Part shown: positions 4,400-6,394 of the stretch, piece by piece
Numbering within the stretch: the stretch's first letter is position 1
Layout: every line of letters begins with the position of its first letter
Assembly (NCBI GenBank): GCA_001829395.1
Contig: MIBD01000105.1
Location: forward strand, 1-6,394
Length of the DNA stretch: 6,394 nt
Direction of reading: 5' to 3'
Source: Spirochaetes bacterium GWF1_49_6
GTDB taxonomy: Bacteria; Spirochaetota; Brevinematia; Brevinematales; GWF1-51-8
Notes under the pieces: generated by a model
Seen by the model: the letters and a program-made list of their open reading frames with translations, nothing else
Told to the model about the DNA's origin: nothing
The model's database searches: none
Program-made: the position numbers and the translations under genes

Positions 4400-6394
4400 A
4401 TGAAGGAATTAATAATTTCTCTTTCATTTTTGTTTTTTCTCGTATCCTGCGATAGTTTGACGAAACTGAAGGGCGAACCGGCAAGCGGCGCAAGCGTTAT
4501 TGTAACTCCTACAGGTACTCAATATACAATATCTCCGGTAGCCGCGAAAACAGTATCGTTAGATAAAATAGAAATTTATTTCAACGGCTCCCTCCCGATG
4601 GAAGCGGGTAATATGTCGAATATTACAATTTCCGGCGGAGACTGCTCGGTTATCGGGATTATCCCGGAAGATACGAACATCCTGTCCATCTATCTATCCA
4701 ATCAACGCCCCGGGGTCAGCTACACGGTCAACATCCCGGGAACAACTTTTATCCGGCCGGAAATAGTAATGACCGGAGAGGATACCAATCAGCAGGTATT
4801 CGAAATCACCAATATCTATACCATCGACGGGGATAGTTTCAGTTTTTCCGGCTACGGCAGCGATGATAATGTGCCCCCCGAACTCAAGATAATTTACCCC
4901 GATACCGTCCTGACGATGAACGCGTTCGCCGACCTGCAGTTCCCGGTATTCTATCATGCGATGGACAATCTCGAACTGGCGAAAGTCGAGTATAAGATCG
5001 ATAACGGGGAGTATCAGTTAGCCGCCGGTCAGATGTTCAACCTCGACATCAAGGGAATCGCTGTCGGTACACATACGCTGATACTCAAGGCAACCGACCT
5101 GATCGGGAATACCACATCGAAATCGGTCAACTTCACTGTCGGCTTTTTCCCTACCTCCCTCTCGTTTGTCGAACCCCTGCCGATAAAAAACTTCCTGCCC
5201 GGAGCCGCGTTTACTGTAAAAGTTTCTACCGCCATGTCGAATACGTGGGGTATGAATTTCAAGTTTATCACGCATATTTCGAATCACGGATGGGCTGGGA
5301 TGGCCAAACAGAGCGCTACTGACTGGGGCTCTACCGCTTCGTTGATAGAAAACGAGTGCGGGACGAATAAACTCGTGGTGATGATGATAGTGACCAACCA
5401 GTTCGGCGCGAAAAGCACGAACTATTTCACCAATAAGACGTTATTTTATGATAACATTATCTATGTTTCCGGTACCGGGAGCGACACGGGGGACGGCACG
5501 AGATGGAAACCATGGAGAACGACAGAAAAAGCGATACAGTTCATCAGTTCGATGGGAATAGGTAATCTAAAAATTTCAGCCGGTTCATATGGATCAATCC
5601 CCAGTGTACCGAACAATACTAAAATTATCGGGGGGTATTCTTCAGATTTTTCAACCTGTGACCCGTTATTTTATAAATCGCTCTTATTATCAATGAATAT
5701 AGTCAATGTATCAAACATAATAGTAGGCAATCTATACTTTCAAGATATTAAAAATTATATATCCACTTGTAAGAAAATAATAATTAGTAATTGTAATATA
5801 ACCGCTGCTGGTTTTGGACTTAACATTCAATCGTGTTCTGATTTAGCTTTAAAAGATAATACTATTCATGATTGTATGAATTCCGGTGTTATTGCTAATA
5901 ATTGCCCAAATTCTATAATTTCAAATAATCAAATATATAATAATAATTCCGCATATGGCTATGGCGGAGGATTATATCTTTCTTCAGACACCTACATCCG
6001 AATAATTTGTAATAGAATTTTTAATAATATATCGGCCGCGGGAGGGGGCATTTTTATTTCCAGTTCGGTTGGGTGTGAAATTTCCGGGAATATAATCAGT
6101 AATAATACAACAACTGATCATTCTTGGGGGGGAGGCGGTTTGCTTTTATGGTATTGTTATTATTCCTTAATAAAAGGTAACTTGTTCTATCAGAATAATA
6201 CAGGAGGAGATTACGGAGGAGGCGGAGTATTTTGTACCGGTTCACGTTTTACGAGCATTGAATCCAACACCTTTATTAAAAACTCAGCTAGTCATTATGC
6301 CGGAGGTATCTATTTATATACATCTGACGACATTTCTTTTTTCGGAAATTTAGTTATTCAAAATACTTCATCCCTTAATGGCGGCGGTTTATAT
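4400..6394 (+). CDS. Lipoprotein with Ig-like domains and right-handed beta-helix, C-terminus cut by window edge
   Basis: The frame is open from the ATG at 4400 to the window end, 665 codons without a stop, so the protein is longer. A GGAGAGGAGGG ribosome site ends 7 bases before the start. Residues 1-16 are a signal peptide and LVSC (14-17) is a lipobox, so Cys17 would be lipidated and the protein anchored in a membrane, probably surface-directed. Residues about 40-120 resemble an SbsA-type Ig-like domain (KIEIYFNGSL...YTVNIPG). A second Ig-like domain runs from about 159 to 248 (PPELKIIYP...HTLILKATD), and a third all-beta part from about 252 to 350. At 353 a DUF1565-like start (IIYVSGTGSDTGDG...PW) opens a parallel beta-helix. 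Glycine triplets recur near residues 522, 548, 577, 606, 635 and 661, each after an N-rich FxxN-like turn. This resembles chlamydial Pmp repeats and pectate-lyase-like adhesins. From about codon 385 the DNA becomes very AT-rich. Ten cysteines lie between residues 420 and 612. An adhesin or surface-structure role is inference. Confidence 0.88.
   Translation, partial: MKELIISLSFLFFLVSCDSLTKLKGEPASGASVIVTPTGTQYTISPVAAKTVSLDKIEIYFNGSLPMEAGNMSNITISGGDCSVIGIIPEDTNILSIYLSNQRPGVSYTVNIPGTTFIRPEIVMTGEDTNQQVFEITNIYTIDGDSFSFSGYGSDDNVPPELKIIYPDTVLTMNAFADLQFPVFYHAMDNLELAKVEYKIDNGEYQLAAGQMFNLDIKGIAVGTHTLILKATDLIGNTTSKSVNFTVGFFPTSLSFVEPLPIKNFLPGAAFTVKVSTAMSNTWGMNFKFITHISNHGWAGMAKQSATDWGSTASLIENECGTNKLVVMMIVTNQFGAKSTNYFTNKTLFYDNIIYVSGTGSDTGDGTRWKPWRTTEKAIQFISSMGIGNLKISAGSYGSIPSVPNNTKIIGGYSSDFSTCDPLFYKSLLLSMNIVNVSNIIVGNLYFQDIKNYISTCKKIIISNCNITAAGFGLNIQSCSDLALKDNTIHDCMNSGVIANNCPNSIISNNQIYNNNSAYGYGGGLYLSSDTYIRIICNRIFNNISAAGGGIFISSSVGCEISGNIISNNTTTDHSWGGGGLLLWYCYYSLIKGNLFYQNNTGGDYGGGGVFCTGSRFTSIESNTFIKNSASHYAGGIYLYTSDDISFFGNLVIQNTSSLNGGGLY
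5963..6388 (+). repeat. Six degenerate protein-level repeats of 26-30 residues (GGG[IL] type)
   Basis: In the lipoprotein frame the units GGGLYL, GGGIFI, GGGGLLL, GGGGVF, AGGIYL and GGGLY begin at about 5963, 6041, 6128, 6215, 6299 and 6380. Each is preceded by an Asn-rich segment such as NNQIYNNNS, CNRIFNNIS, GNIISNN, GNLFYQNN, SNTFIKN or GNLVIQN. The repeat is clear in protein but weak in DNA, so it is old or under structural selection. It continues past the window edge. Confidence 0.75.

Noticed and set aside
4694..5287. Minus-strand frames opposite the lipoprotein gene
   Set aside because: They lie inside a continuous plus-strand frame with signal peptide and domains, so they are shadows.

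Overview
The window is bacterial DNA of mixed base composition. No rRNA, tRNA, CRISPR array or insertion sequence was seen. It holds six protein genes; two of them run off the window ends. The host cannot be named from the sequence. The last gene encodes a lipoprotein with a long beta-helix, which fits a diderm such as a spirochaete, while the PadR plus HAAS-domain pair at the left is a layout common in Firmicutes. I would lean weakly to a spirochaete-like or other uncultured diderm with much acquired DNA.

Layout. Positions 1-1168 (minus strand) hold a two-gene operon: a small PadR-family repressor, then a protein with an N-terminal HAAS-like helical domain and a long, very regular pentapeptide-repeat beta-helix. 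The operon has a textbook sigma-70 promoter with a palindrome lying between -35 and -10, so it probably represses itself. Positions 1347-3178 (plus strand) hold a divergent, GC-rich pair of uncharacterised genes whose stop and start codons overlap. The second protein has 11 tryptophans packed into about 100 residues, followed by a Cys2-Cys-His cluster. Positions 3331-4266 (minus strand) encode a complete XerC/XerD-type tyrosine recombinase with all catalytic residues. Positions 4400-6394 (plus strand) encode the N-terminal 665 residues of a large lipoprotein with Ig-like domains followed by a right-handed beta-helix carrying FxxN...GGG[IL] repeats like those of chlamydial Pmp proteins.

How the parts relate. 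The PadR and pentapeptide genes form a regulator-target unit. The two unknown genes are very likely co-translated and may act together. The recombinase and lipoprotein genes diverge from a 133-bp AT-rich region containing a strong promoter for the lipoprotein gene and two inverted repeats. Hand counts of 60-base lines show sharp steps in GC: about 27-48% in the PadR region, about 55-68% in the unknown pair, about 55-60% in parts of the first half of the lipoprotein gene, and about 22-28% in most of its beta-helix part. The window therefore looks like a mosaic. The best candidates for something undescribed are the unknown gene pair and the composition break inside the lipoprotein gene.
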